A DNA stretch of 33,580 nt from positions 1 through 33,580 of the forward strand of contig NZ_JASZYF010000045.1 of assembly GCF_030317115.1 (NCBI RefSeq), given 5' to 3'. Below are positions 1 to 8,406 of this stretch, piece by piece. The notes under the pieces are model-generated. The model was not told the DNA's origin and did no database searches. It saw nothing but the letters and a program-made list of their open reading frames with translations. The position numbers and the translations under genes were made by a program. This DNA is from Variovorax gracilis (GTDB lineage: Bacteria; Pseudomonadota; Gammaproteobacteria; Burkholderiales; Burkholderiaceae_C). Position 1 is the first letter of the stretch; every line of letters begins with the position of its first letter.

Positions 1-77
1 ATGGCTTCAACACCCCGCTGGCCGTCTTCTCTCACATGCTGGCGATGGCTCAGCAGGCCCCTTCCTCAGTTCAATAA
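1..77 (+). CDS. C-terminal end of a gene cut by the window edge
   Basis: From base 3 a frame stays open for 24 codons and stops at TAA 75-77, ending in the residues QQAPSSVQ. It converges on the nnrU-type gene, whose stop is at 118-120. Only the tail is visible, so neither family nor function can be given. It could also be chance reading through non-coding DNA. Confidence 0.3.
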   Translation, partial: GFNTPLAVFSHMLAMAQQAPSSVQ

Positions 78-117
78 CTCAACTGTTGCACTTCGCTCTT
101 GAAACCGCCCTGGCTTA

Positions 118-693
118 CTATCCGAGCGGCGACACCCCGGTCACCCAAACGTGTGCCCAGAACAAGAAGGCTGCATAGACCAGCAGCCCACCGACGACCA
201 CGATCACGTCATTGAGGGCACCCGGAGGGGCCCCGGGCACACTGCGCGGCACAGCACGGCGTTTGACAGAAATCCTGTCCGCTACCGCCCAGACAAGGAA
301 GGCCCCGAACAGGAGCACATCAGCCAGCGTGCCATTGGCGATCAGGTGTGCCAAGGCCCAGAGCTTCACGGCAAGCAACATCGGGTGTTTGGCCATCTGC
401 TGTACGCGGCCGGGAAGGTAGGCCGCAAGCAGCAAGGGAAACACTGGAAGCATCAGCAGCAGCGCGACATGGCGCAACGCAGGCGGCGGCGTGTAAAGCA
501 CCATCGCACTCTGACGGGCCACGCCGTAGCCGTAGATCAGCAACAGCAGGCCGGCAAGCGAGGCGAGGGCGTAAAGGCCCTTCCAGAGTCGCTCCCCACG
601 CCGGGCGATCTGCGCCTCCCGCCAGCCAGGGGCGAAGATGGAGACCGAATGGACGCCGAGGAACAGGATGAGGCCAGCGACAAGAAGTGGCAT
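118..693 (-). CDS. NnrU family integral membrane protein
   Basis: A 191-residue, very hydrophobic protein with about five or six predicted membrane segments: residues 1-20, 38-56, 73-92, roughly 104-116, 120-138 and 163-185. The N-terminal GxxLFLGVHSVSIF pattern and the later KHPMLLAVKLWALAHL stretch are typical of the NnrU family. Its members lie near denitrification genes or stand alone in proteobacteria and share ancestry with MAPEG/isoprenylcysteine methyltransferase-like membrane folds. Length fits the family. The biochemical role is unknown; the name comes from linkage to nitrite/NO reduction in Rhodobacter. No denitrification genes are visible here. The ATG at 693 starts the first hydrophobic segment directly and is the natural start. 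Confidence 0.85.
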   Translation of the reverse strand: MPLLVAGLILFLGVHSVSIFAPGWREAQIARRGERLWKGLYALASLAGLLLLIYGYGVARQSAMVLYTPPPALRHVALLLMLPVFPLLLAAYLPGRVQQMAKHPMLLAVKLWALAHLIANGTLADVLLFGAFLVWAVADRISVKRRAVPRSVPGAPPGALNDVIVVVGGLLVYAAFLFWAHVWVTGVSPLG

Positions 694-1213
694 TGAAACT
701 CCTTCGGCGGTGCCGGCGACGCAGGTCGTTGAACGGTGGGGACGATCGGACTGCGCGGATCCGCAGTTGCTGCTCCTGCCTGTATTCTGCGCTCTTGATG
801 ATCACCGTTAAGCCTGTCGCGACATTGGGCCGCTGCTTCACACACCAGGCTTTCGCGTCGATCAGGCGGCGTCGTTTCTGGGACGACCCGACTTCAATAG
901 CATGTGCCACGCGGCGATGGCTCGGGCATCGGTCGATCACAACCGCCAGGACGGAGCCCGGCCCCGACGAGCGCCGCCTTTCAAGCGATCCGCGAACTCG
1001 ACCGAAGCGCGATGCCCGCCCACGGCTCGCGCCACAATCACTCATTACTCGTCGGGGAACGACGCGCCACCCTGCGGCCAACCTCCAAATTGCGAGTCCG
1101 CTCTTTCCTTGCCGAGGACGCAGCGGAGTTGTCTGTTCAGAAAGCCCGCGCTGCGACAGTGTCTTGCCGAAGCCTCACAATCGCGCCCCCGATCCTTCGA
1201 CAAGACACCTCCC
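694..1213. other. Intergenic region between nnrU and the SHOCT gene
   Basis: About 520 bases between two divergently oriented genes, so promoters for both should lie here. Open frames on both strands are overlapping high-GC shadows without family resemblance or ribosome binding sites. No repeat, tRNA or clear promoter was recognised. Confidence 0.5.
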
Positions 1214-2092
1214 ATGCGACAACTCTCTCCGACCGGCCAACAGGCCATCAACGACATCGCGCAGCGCAACGGCTTCAGCGTGGACGCGACGCTCAGCATG
1301 CTGGATTCGGTGATCAATGGAAACGGCAGCCAGGCACAGTTCGATCACCCTGAATTCTCCGGCTCCGGCCAGTGGATGCGCGGCGGCATGATCATGCTGT
1401 CGGACATGTTCAACAACTACCTGAAGGGCCGCGTCGACAGCCTGTGCAACGACTTGTCGAACCTCGTCGCCAGCCAACCCGACCTGGTTCGCAGCGGCAG
1501 CTTCCAGTCGCAAAGCCAGGGCGGTGGCTACAACAACGGGCAAGCACAAAAGAGCTATGGCGGTGGCGGCCAGCAGCAAGGCAACGGCAACTTCGGCCAA
1601 ACCAGCCTGTTCGTGCCCGGCACTACGAACGACTGGTGGCCTTCCGACCTTCGCTTTCCGAACAGCACTGGCGCGCAGAACGGCGTGCGCTATGCCTACT
1701 TCGCGCAGGCGCGGCGCTTGGCCATCGAGGTCAATGGACGCGTCACCGTGTACGACACGCTCGATCACCAGATCGGCGGCTTCGGGCAGCAACAGTCGTA
1801 CGGCGGCACGCTGAGCTTCAACAGCCAGTACGGCTTGATCGACGTGGCAAGTCTGCCCGTGATCTCGGTAGATGGCGTCACGCCTAGTGTGGCGCCGCCT
1901 GCGCCGGCGTTCAATGAGCCGGTCGACCCGCTGGCCAGCGCGAGCAATGGCAATGGCTACAACAACGCTCCCTCTGGTAACCAGCAGGACGTGTTCAGCA
2001 CCATCGAGAGGCTCGCCGACCTGCGCTCCAAGGGCATCATCAGCGATGACGAGTTCGCGAATAAGAAGGCGGAGTTGCTCAGCCGGATATGA
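1214..2092 (+). CDS. SHOCT domain protein with a Q/G/N-rich middle
   Basis: Starting at ATG 1214 the product is 292 residues. Residues 1-95 form an acidic/amphipathic N-terminal domain. Residues about 97-135 are low-complexity Gln/Gly/Ser/Asn sequence. Residues about 135-220 look like a folded beta-rich domain (NDWWPSDLRFP, RRLAIEVNGRVTVYDTLDH). A second flexible linker leads to a C-terminal SHOCT domain at about 258-292 (IERLADLRSKGIISDDEFA followed by KKAELLSRI). SHOCT is a short domain thought to mediate oligomerisation. No signal peptide or membrane segment is seen, so it is probably cytoplasmic. The frame is open further upstream to 902, but the start at 1214 sits where protein-like composition begins; no strong ribosome binding site precedes it. 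Function unknown. Confidence 0.75.
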   Translation: MRQLSPTGQQAINDIAQRNGFSVDATLSMLDSVINGNGSQAQFDHPEFSGSGQWMRGGMIMLSDMFNNYLKGRVDSLCNDLSNLVASQPDLVRSGSFQSQSQGGGYNNGQAQKSYGGGGQQQGNGNFGQTSLFVPGTTNDWWPSDLRFPNSTGAQNGVRYAYFAQARRLAIEVNGRVTVYDTLDHQIGGFGQQQSYGGTLSFNSQYGLIDVASLPVISVDGVTPSVAPPAPAFNEPVDPLASASNGNGYNNAPSGNQQDVFSTIERLADLRSKGIISDDEFANKKAELLSRI

Positions 2093-2771
2093 GGCGGGAC
2101 GGGAGGTCAGTGGGCGAGCGGTAGAGCGATTCAAGCGTCAAGATGCTCAGCCTGGGCGGCAAGTTTGAACTCGACTTCGAAAAAGGCGCGGCCGAGTTCT
2201 TCCCCAGGATGAAGATGAGAGGGCGTCCGCTGCCGAAAGTCGTGCAGGATGCGCGCAATTGCGCCCCAAGCAGCATCGCGATTTTTTTGCCCTGGATGAA
2301 GCCGAGGCCATGGCCCGCAAAAATTCCGTCTGTCGTCTCGCCAAGCGGTGGTCGGCTCGGGCCGCGCAGCGTGGCACGATGAGACCGTGGTGATGCTAGG
2401 GCAGATCGAGCTGCGCCTGATTGACGCCTTGCTGTGACTGATGCTACTGGCGCGCTCGGATGAGCCTGTCCGCGTCGCGACCTTCGTCCTGCGTCACTAC
2501 CAACTGGCCATGTTCGTCGAGCGGGGTGCTCAGCCTCCTCATTGAGAAGATGCCTTGACGATCGTCTGGTTCAACCAGAGGATGGACGTCATTTCGTCGA
2601 AGCGATACTCGAACATGTTGCACCCGCGAAAGCCGTGTGCATCGGAGGATCGATTCGATGAGCCGCCGTATCAAAACTGTCGGCGTGGGCGCTCCGTCCC
2701 CAGTTGAGATCTTCGGGCGGGAGGTGAGCTCACGGTGGAGTCGCTTCCTTCATAGCCTTAGAGGTTCAATC
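2093..2771. other. Gene-free stretch between the SHOCT and TPR-like genes
   Basis: Some 680 bases with only short open frames (for example 2143-2382 plus and 2444-2674 minus) that resemble no family known to me and lack good ribosome binding sites. It may contain decayed coding sequence. The last 15 bases include the ribosome binding site of the next gene. Confidence 0.45.
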
Positions 2772-3539
2772 ATGAGCATGAACGACTATCTAACATTGAC
2801 GCTCAGCACGTTGGCCCTGTTGGTGTCTTTAGTGTCGGCATTCATTGGAATACAACTCGAACGGAAGACAATGCGAACAGCAGTCCGTGAACAACTAACT
2901 ACCGTCGTTCAAAATTTGATTGCTGCACAAGCAGAAATAGACATCGCCATGGCAGTCAACTCTGACGAAACATCAGTCGCAACGTTAGCAACGATGAATC
3001 ATCGATTGACTGCCTTTGCACGGCAGGCATGCGAACTTGACAAAATTGATCCAACGATGGGATTTGACGTCGAGTACATCGCGATAGCCAACGCCCTAAA
3101 GACGAGCGGCGATGACATGCAAGCTGAGATCTACTACACAAAGGCGATCGAAAAGTCGCCTAGCAACTACTACAGGGCAATAAACAGCCGACTGTCTGCT
3201 CGCCATCTCTTTGAACAAGGGCGACAAGAAGCAGGCCGTGAAATGTACGCCAAGGCAGCTTCTCTCCTTGAAGCGACCACGGATTCAAATAAGGTGAATA
3301 ACGCTTACACGTACCAGGACTGGATGCACAATGAAATCACCAGTTTCCCGCCGTCGATTGATCGTGCGGAGCGTTGTCGCACGAAGGTGGAGACTTTGCT
3401 TCAATCGATCAAAAATCCTGGAACCAGGGAGTATCAACTTGCACAATTCAGACGGATGTCAGATGCTCTGTTGATGACGCAGCCCTCGGATGTATCTGTG
3501 CCAAAGTCGAGCACGACCATTCCAACGAACGCGCCTTGA
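2772..3539 (+). CDS. Membrane-anchored protein with TPR-like helical repeats
   Basis: The product is 255 residues from ATG 2772, chosen because AGAGG lies seven bases upstream and a hydrophobic segment follows at once (residues 6-27). A charged segment and probable coiled coil follow (29-60), then TPR-like helical pairs at about 100-170 (NALKTSGDDMQAEIYYTKAI and similar) and a Ser/Thr-rich tail. The topology suggests a single N-terminal anchor and a large soluble domain; which side it faces is not certain. DNA here is clearly richer in A and T than its neighbours, with codons such as AAT, ACA and GCA more frequent, suggesting horizontal acquisition. No specific family is recognised. TPR folds usually bind partner proteins, so a scaffold role is possible but unproven. 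Confidence 0.75.
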   Translation: MSMNDYLTLTLSTLALLVSLVSAFIGIQLERKTMRTAVREQLTTVVQNLIAAQAEIDIAMAVNSDETSVATLATMNHRLTAFARQACELDKIDPTMGFDVEYIAIANALKTSGDDMQAEIYYTKAIEKSPSNYYRAINSRLSARHLFEQGRQEAGREMYAKAASLLEATTDSNKVNNAYTYQDWMHNEITSFPPSIDRAERCRTKVETLLQSIKNPGTREYQLAQFRRMSDALLMTQPSDVSVPKSSTTIPTNAP

Positions 3540-4037
3540 CCCCAAGTGAACATTTCGTCGTTGGCCGCCCCGGGAAAGCACTCCAGACGGTGTGCCGACG
3601 CACCGAAACCCGCGACAGCAAGGGCTCTCGAAGCAAAGCGCATCTTTCTGCACAGAAAGGATGACTACCCCAACGTGCATTTCGCCCAGTTGTGGGCAGT
3701 TTGACACGGCGTACTCACCCAGCAGCAGCACCGCCTCGTCATAGACCTCCCGATGGCGATGCTCAGCGCGTTGGTGGGAGGGATCGCTAGTCGCGCTCGC
3801 TTGGTGGCTGCCACTGCTATCAACTTGGGTAGCGCGCCGGTAAACGAAGCTTAATGAGGACCATGCGGAACTCAGCAGTACCACGATTCCACGATTGTCA
3901 ACCCGCCCCAACTGGCAAGCCGGCCGGACCGCTGATCAACGTCGTCGCGGGAAAGCCAGCCTTTTGCGGCAATACGTTCACAAACTCCTGGATTCGCTTA
4001 GACGCAAACAGGCCGTCCGCGTGCCGCACCGAACATA
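3540..4037. other. Gene-free stretch, possible decayed coding sequence
   Basis: About 500 bases between the TPR-like gene and the end of the Bug gene. A minus-strand frame (3459-3911) has a protein-like stretch in its middle (EVYDEAVLLLGEYAVSNCPQ) but overlaps the upstream gene antisense and matches no family I know. It may be a relic. Confidence 0.4.
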
Positions 4038-5003
4038 TCAGTTCGGAGCGATCCCAGCCTGCTTGATCACCTTGCTCCATCGTCCCACTTCTTTGCCCAC
4101 CAGGCTATCGAACTCCGCACCCGATTGCGGTGCCAGTTCCATGCCCAGCGTCGAGAACTTGTTCTTCACATCCGGCGTCGCAAGGATGTCGGCAACATCG
4201 GCGCCCAGTTTACTTCGCACTGTATCCGGCGTCTTGGCGGGGGCTACCAAGCCGAACCAGGTGCCTACCTGATAGTTGGGCAAGTGTGCGGATTCCGCGA
4301 CTGTCGGAAGGTCCGGCACTGCGCTGGCTCGCTTCGCCGTCGTCACGGCCAGTGCGTGGAGCCTGCCTTCCTTGACGTAGGGCATCGCGATCGCGGCCGT
4401 CAGCGGCATCATGGACACGCGACCAGACAGCAGGTCATTCATCGCGTCCGGCTGCCCCTTGTAGGGAACGTGTGACAGCTGGATGCCGGCTTCTTGCGCA
4501 AGGAGTTCGCCGGAGAGATGATTCGAGGTTCCCAGCCCGGCCGAAGCATAGGTCAGGGGGGGATTGCTTTTCTTCGCCAGCTCCACGAATTCCGCCATTG
4601 TCTTCGCCGGGACGGACGGGTGCACCACGATCATGTTCGGCACGAAGCCGACACCCGCTACGCCTTTGAAGTCGCGTACCGGATCCCAGGACACCGACTT
4701 CTGGAGGCTGGGATTGACAGCATGGCTCGGGCTGACCAGCAGTAGCGTGTAACCGTCCGCGGGGGCCTTGGCTACGAAGTCGGTCCCGATCGCACCGCCG
4801 GCGCCGACTCGATTTTCCACGATCACCGGCTGACCGTATTTCGCGGACAACTTGTCTCCGATGACTCGCGCAACGGAATCGACGATGCCCCCGGCGGAAA
4901 ACGGAACGATGATCCGGATGGGACGACTCGGGAAGTCCGATTGGGCCGCGGCGGGCACTGCAGCGACGAGGCCGGCCGCGAGCAGCAGGAAGGTGAGTTT
5001 CAT
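4038..5003 (-). CDS. Bug/TctC family periplasmic substrate-binding protein
   Basis: A 321-residue secreted binding protein of the Bug (TctC) family, which captures carboxylated solutes in the periplasm. A signal peptide occupies residues 1-20 (basic start MKL, Ala/Leu core, AAAQ at the likely cleavage site). The mature protein begins with the family signature FPSRPIRIIVPFSAGG, then IVENRVGAGGAIGTDFVAKA, VPYKG and the PDLPTVAES motif near residue 230. Length is normal. It is the last gene of a minus-strand transcript: iclR-type regulator, acyl-CoA dehydrogenase, then this gene 52 bases on. No TctA/TctB membrane genes are present, as is common for the expanded Bug families of Burkholderiales. 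Its ligand may be the acid degraded by the neighbouring enzymes; that is inference. Confidence 0.93.
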   Translation of the reverse strand: MKLTFLLLAAGLVAAVPAAAQSDFPSRPIRIIVPFSAGGIVDSVARVIGDKLSAKYGQPVIVENRVGAGGAIGTDFVAKAPADGYTLLLVSPSHAVNPSLQKSVSWDPVRDFKGVAGVGFVPNMIVVHPSVPAKTMAEFVELAKKSNPPLTYASAGLGTSNHLSGELLAQEAGIQLSHVPYKGQPDAMNDLLSGRVSMMPLTAAIAMPYVKEGRLHALAVTTAKRASAVPDLPTVAESAHLPNYQVGTWFGLVAPAKTPDTVRSKLGADVADILATPDVKNKFSTLGMELAPQSGAEFDSLVGKEVGRWSKVIKQAGIAPN

Positions 5004-5055
5004 GAGCGTTGTCTCCGGATTCGGGTGATGGGAAATAGGTAGAAGGCCGGCGGCC

Positions 5056-6210
5056 CTACGCGGCCGCCGCCAGCGTGCGCTTGGCGATGTTTGCGATATG
5101 GACTTGGGTGGTGCCCTCGTAGATCCGGAACACGCGCACGTCTCGATAGAAGCGCTCAGCTACATTGCCGGCCATGTAGCCCGTGCCGCCGAACAGCTGC
5201 ACCGCACGATCGGCGACGCGGCCACACATCTCGGAGGCGAACATCTTGCACATCGAGGCCTCCATGGTGACGTCCACACCCGCATCGCGCTTGCGGGCCG
5301 TCTCCAACAGCAGCGCCCGCGCCGCGTGCACCTCGGTGTTGCTCTCGGCGATCATCTGCTGCACAAGCTGGAACTCCCCGATCGCCTGGCCAGACTGTTT
5401 GCGCGTGCGCGCGCGCTCGACCATCTCGTTGACCAGGCGGATCGCCGGCCCGATGCACAGGCCTGCCAAGTTGATGCGCTGCTTGTTCAACGCGCGCATC
5501 GCTGTGCGAAAGCCCTGGCCTTCCAGGCCCCCGACGATGGCGCTCTTGTGCACGCGCACCTGATCCAGGACGACTTCCCCTACCGGCGAGCCGTGCTGCC
5601 CCATCTTGCGGTTGGGACGTGAAGTACTCAGGCCGGGAGTGCCGCGTTCGACTAAGAAGGCGGTGACGCCATTGGCGCCGCGCGTCTGCACGTCGGTACG
5701 AGCGAACACGGTGAACAGGTCGGCGATGGGTGCATTCGTGATGAAGCACTTCGCCCCTGTGATGACAAAGTGATCGCCATCGCGCACTGCCATGGTTTTC
5801 TGCGCGGCAGCATCGGAGCCGGCCTCCGGTTCCGTTAAGGCGAAGCAGCCCGTCATCTTCCCGCTCGCCAGTTGGGGCAAGTACTTGCGTTTCTGTTCCG
5901 GCGTGCCATCCAGCACCAGCGACTCGGAGGCGATCCCCGTGTTGCCGCCGAACCGCGCACGGAAGGTGGTCGCCACCTGAGAGACCTCGATGTTCACCAG
6001 CGACAGTTCCTCGCTGGTCAAGCCGGCACCGCCGTAGTCCTGCGGAATGCTGTGCCCGAACAGGCCGACATCGCGCATGCGCTGCACCAGCGATTCGGGA
6101 ATGTGGTCCTGCTCGTCGACCTGCTGCTCCAGCGGCAGGCATTCAGAATGGACGAAGTTGCGTACTTCGGCCAACAAGGAGGCGAAATTGTCGGGGTCGC
6201 GGATCATCAT
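5056..6210 (-). CDS. Acyl-CoA dehydrogenase
   Basis: A 384-residue FAD-dependent acyl-CoA dehydrogenase, introducing an alpha-beta double bond into an acyl-CoA and passing electrons to ETF. It shows the N-terminal helical domain with FGHSIPQDYGGAGLTSEE, the flavin-binding motif CFALTEPEAGSDAAAQKT, the ITNAPIADLFTVFARTD stretch, the C-terminal QLFGGTGYMAG signature and the catalytic Glu at residue 365 in RIYEGTTQVH, the position used by short/medium-chain members. Length is typical. AAGGA lies six bases before the ATG. It follows the regulator gene after only 20 bases and precedes the Bug gene. Context suggests a substrate such as a branched or dicarboxylic acyl-CoA; glutaryl-CoA dehydrogenase-like use cannot be excluded. 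Confidence 0.94.
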   Translation of the reverse strand: MMIRDPDNFASLLAEVRNFVHSECLPLEQQVDEQDHIPESLVQRMRDVGLFGHSIPQDYGGAGLTSEELSLVNIEVSQVATTFRARFGGNTGIASESLVLDGTPEQKRKYLPQLASGKMTGCFALTEPEAGSDAAAQKTMAVRDGDHFVITGAKCFITNAPIADLFTVFARTDVQTRGANGVTAFLVERGTPGLSTSRPNRKMGQHGSPVGEVVLDQVRVHKSAIVGGLEGQGFRTAMRALNKQRINLAGLCIGPAIRLVNEMVERARTRKQSGQAIGEFQLVQQMIAESNTEVHAARALLLETARKRDAGVDVTMEASMCKMFASEMCGRVADRAVQLFGGTGYMAGNVAERFYRDVRVFRIYEGTTQVHIANIAKRTLAAAA

Positions 6211-6230
6211 GGGTTCCTTCGGTTGTCGGG

Positions 6231-7073
6231 TCAGCGCAGGCCCTGCGCCGCTTCGAACTGGCGGGCCGCGTCCTTCAGCAGCGGCACGAACTCGCGGACC
6301 AGCTTGTCCTTCTGGTTGCGATAGGCGGCAAGCGTGCAGTTCATGGCCAAAGGCGGCTCGCCGTGGCCCTGGCGCAGCGGCACTGCCACGGCGTGGATGT
6401 CCTTTTGCCAGTCACCACGGGAGTGGCAGTAGCCGTCGGCGGCGAACAGCTTCTTGTCTGCTTCCCACGAGGAGCGGTAGCGGTCGAAAAGTTCGCGGTC
6501 CTGCACTTTCAAGTAGTTCAGGATGGCAGTGCGTTCCGTGGCCGGGCAGGCGAGGATGAGGGCGCGTCCAATCGACGCCTGAATCAGGGGTCGGGAGCTG
6601 CCGATGTCCGGCAGGTGCTGGTTGCCGGCGTCGGCACGGACCGAGTCGATATACACGACGTTTCCACGATCGCGCACTCCGAGATTGACGGTGCAGCCGG
6701 TTTCGCGCGCGAGTGCCTCCATCACGGGCTTGGCGACCTGCCGCACGTGCATGCTCGCCAAAAGGGGATGGCCCAGCGACAGCACACCCGGTCCCAACCT
6801 GAACTTTTGCAGCGCTTGGTCACGGCTCAGGTATCCGAGCAACACCAGGGTGTAAGTCAGCCGTGAAATGGTGGGTTTGGGCAGCCCGGTGCGATCCGCG
6901 ATTTCCCGGTTGCCGAGCAGCGGCGCAGTCGCCGTGAAGGCCCGCAGCACCTCCAGCCCGCGCGCCAAGTTCATCGAAAACTGGCGGTCGGCCGAGAGGT
7001 CGTGCGGGTCGACGAGACCCGGGAGGGCGATGGTAGTCACGTTGCGTGGTTTGCGTTTGCTGCTGGTGGCCAT
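6231..7073 (-). CDS. IclR family transcriptional regulator
   Basis: A 280-residue regulator. The winged helix-turn-helix lies at about residues 36-95, with the recognition region IADRTGLPKPTISRLTYTL, followed by the IclR effector-binding domain (VMEALARETGCTVNLGVRDRG, YIDSVRAD, IGRALILACP). IclR proteins usually bind pathway intermediates and control divergent catabolic operons. This gene starts 114 bases from the divergent CoA-transferase gene, and the gap holds a perfect 17-bp palindrome (7107-7123), the likely operator. It is co-oriented with the acyl-CoA dehydrogenase and Bug genes and so probably regulates itself and both transcripts. Residues 1-30 form a basic, flexible extension. Confidence 0.92.
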   Translation of the reverse strand: MATSSKRKPRNVTTIALPGLVDPHDLSADRQFSMNLARGLEVLRAFTATAPLLGNREIADRTGLPKPTISRLTYTLVLLGYLSRDQALQKFRLGPGVLSLGHPLLASMHVRQVAKPVMEALARETGCTVNLGVRDRGNVVYIDSVRADAGNQHLPDIGSSRPLIQASIGRALILACPATERTAILNYLKVQDRELFDRYRSSWEADKKLFAADGYCHSRGDWQKDIHAVAVPLRQGHGEPPLAMNCTLAAYRNQKDKLVREFVPLLKDAARQFEAAQGLR

Positions 7074-7106
7074 GATTGGTTCGGGAAGGGATTGTGTGAA
7101 GCGGGT

Positions 7107-7123
7107 GTTTCGCTGTGCGAAAC
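7107..7123. promoter_or_regulatory. Palindromic operator, probably for the IclR regulator
   Basis: The sequence GTTTCGCTGTGCGAAAC consists of two perfect 7-bp arms around a TGT spacer. It sits in the 114-bp gap between the divergent iclR-type and CoA-transferase genes. TTTCGC/GCGAAA half-sites resemble those described for several proteobacterial IclR-family regulators. That this regulator binds here is inference. Confidence 0.75.
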
Positions 7124-7187
7124 AGTCGGTTCACATGTTCGCAGCACCGTGGCAAAAACGCAGCCTCGGTTCCACGAAGAGGCTCCA

Positions 7188-8399
7188 GTGAACGCAACAA
7201 CCATCCAACGCGGCGCCCTCGGCGGCGTGCGCATCCTCGACATGGCGACGGTGCTCGCAGGCCCAGCCGGCGCCACACTCTGCGCCGACCATGGGGCCGA
7301 CGTGGTGAAGCTCGAACTGCCCGACGGCAGCGACGCACTGCGTCACATGCAACCGGTGAAGGAGAACATACCGCTGTGGTGGAAGGTCGCCAACCGTGGC
7401 AAGCGCGGTATCACGCTGGATGTGCGCAAGCCGAAAGGTCGCGAAATCTTTTTGGCGATGCTGCCGCAGTTCGACGTCCTGGTTGAAAACTTCCGCACCG
7501 GCACCATGGACCGCTGGGGCCTGGACATCGAGACCCTGCACCGCGCCAATCCGCGCCTCGTCGTCGTCCGCCTTACTGGGTTCGGCCAGACCGGCCCGTA
7601 CCGTGGACGGCCCGGCTATGCGCGCATCTTCGAGGCCATGAGCGGCTTCACCAACCTCACCGGGACACCCGATGGCCCGCCCATGCACAGCAACTTCCCC
7701 ATCGGCGATGCGGTCGCCGGGCTGTTCTGCGCATTCTCGATCGCCGCCGAAATCGCCCGATTGCGCGGCGATCCGCAAGCGGGCGGCGTGGAAGTAGACC
7801 TATCCGCCACCGAGGCGCTGTTCCGTTTGTTGGAACCACTCCCAGTCGAGCACGAGCAACTCGGGCAGGTGCGTCGCCGGGCTGGCAATAGCACGACCTA
7901 CACCGCACCGTCCAACATGTACCGCAGCGTCGAGGGGATCTACTTCTCTCTGGTAGCGTCCTCGCAATCCGTCTATGTGCGCCTGTGCGAAGCGCTGGAG
8001 CGCACGGAGTGGATTGCCGACCCGCGTTTCGCCACCAATCCGAAGCGCGTACAGAACATGCAGGCACTGGACTTCGAGCTGGCAGCTTGGTTCGAAGCGC
8101 GGCCCTTCGAGGCGATCTCTGCGCGGCTGGAGCAGTACGACATTCCCTTCACCAAGGTGTACTCCATCGAGGACATCGAGGTCGATCCGCATTTCCAGGC
8201 GCGAGGCGCCATCATCCGCCTGCCGGACCCGGATTACGGCAGCGTGCCGGCGCCCTGCATCGTGCCGCGCGTGGCAGGCCGCGAGATGCCCGTTCCGCGC
8301 AGCGGCCCCGCGGTCGGCGAGCACAACGCCGAGGTCTATGCCGCTTTCGGAGTTGGCGAGCTGGAGCTCGAGGCTCTACGCGCCGAAGGCGTGGTGTAG
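7188..8399 (+). CDS. Family III (CaiB/BaiF) CoA-transferase
   Basis: Translated from GTG 7188 (403 residues); GAAGAGG precedes it closely and the family N-terminus GGVRILDMATVLAGPAGATL starts about ten residues later. Further family marks are GADVVKLE, WKVANRGKRGITLD, LVENFRTGTMDRWGLD, the RLTGFGQTGPY motif and NFPIGDAVAGLF, whose Asp (residue 174) aligns with the catalytic Asp of formyl-CoA transferase. The reaction is transfer of CoA between carboxylic acids. It leads a three-gene transcript, separated by only seven bases from the reductase, and is divergent from the regulator. It is the likely activating enzyme for the imported acid. The frame is open upstream but runs into the operator and the regulator gene. 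Confidence 0.92.
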   Translation: MNATTIQRGALGGVRILDMATVLAGPAGATLCADHGADVVKLELPDGSDALRHMQPVKENIPLWWKVANRGKRGITLDVRKPKGREIFLAMLPQFDVLVENFRTGTMDRWGLDIETLHRANPRLVVVRLTGFGQTGPYRGRPGYARIFEAMSGFTNLTGTPDGPPMHSNFPIGDAVAGLFCAFSIAAEIARLRGDPQAGGVEVDLSATEALFRLLEPLPVEHEQLGQVRRRAGNSTTYTAPSNMYRSVEGIYFSLVASSQSVYVRLCEALERTEWIADPRFATNPKRVQNMQALDFELAAWFEARPFEAISARLEQYDIPFTKVYSIEDIEVDPHFQARGAIIRLPDPDYGSVPAPCIVPRVAGREMPVPRSGPAVGEHNAEVYAAFGVGELELEALRAEGVV

Positions 8400-8406
8400 C
8401 CCTGCC

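Noticed and set aside
795..808. TTGATGATCACCGT, resembling half an FNR/NNR box near the NnrU gene
   Set aside because: Only the left half-site fits; the right half does not match ATCAA, so anaerobic control is not supported.
1175..2134. Long minus-strand open frame opposite the SHOCT gene
   Set aside because: It mirrors the plus-strand gene codon by codon, has Val/Ala/Leu/Arg-dominated composition and no family resemblance; a typical high-GC shadow.
3459..3911. 150-codon minus-strand frame between the TPR-like and Bug genes
   Set aside because: Partly antisense to the TPR-like gene, no ribosome binding site and no family match; at most a relic.
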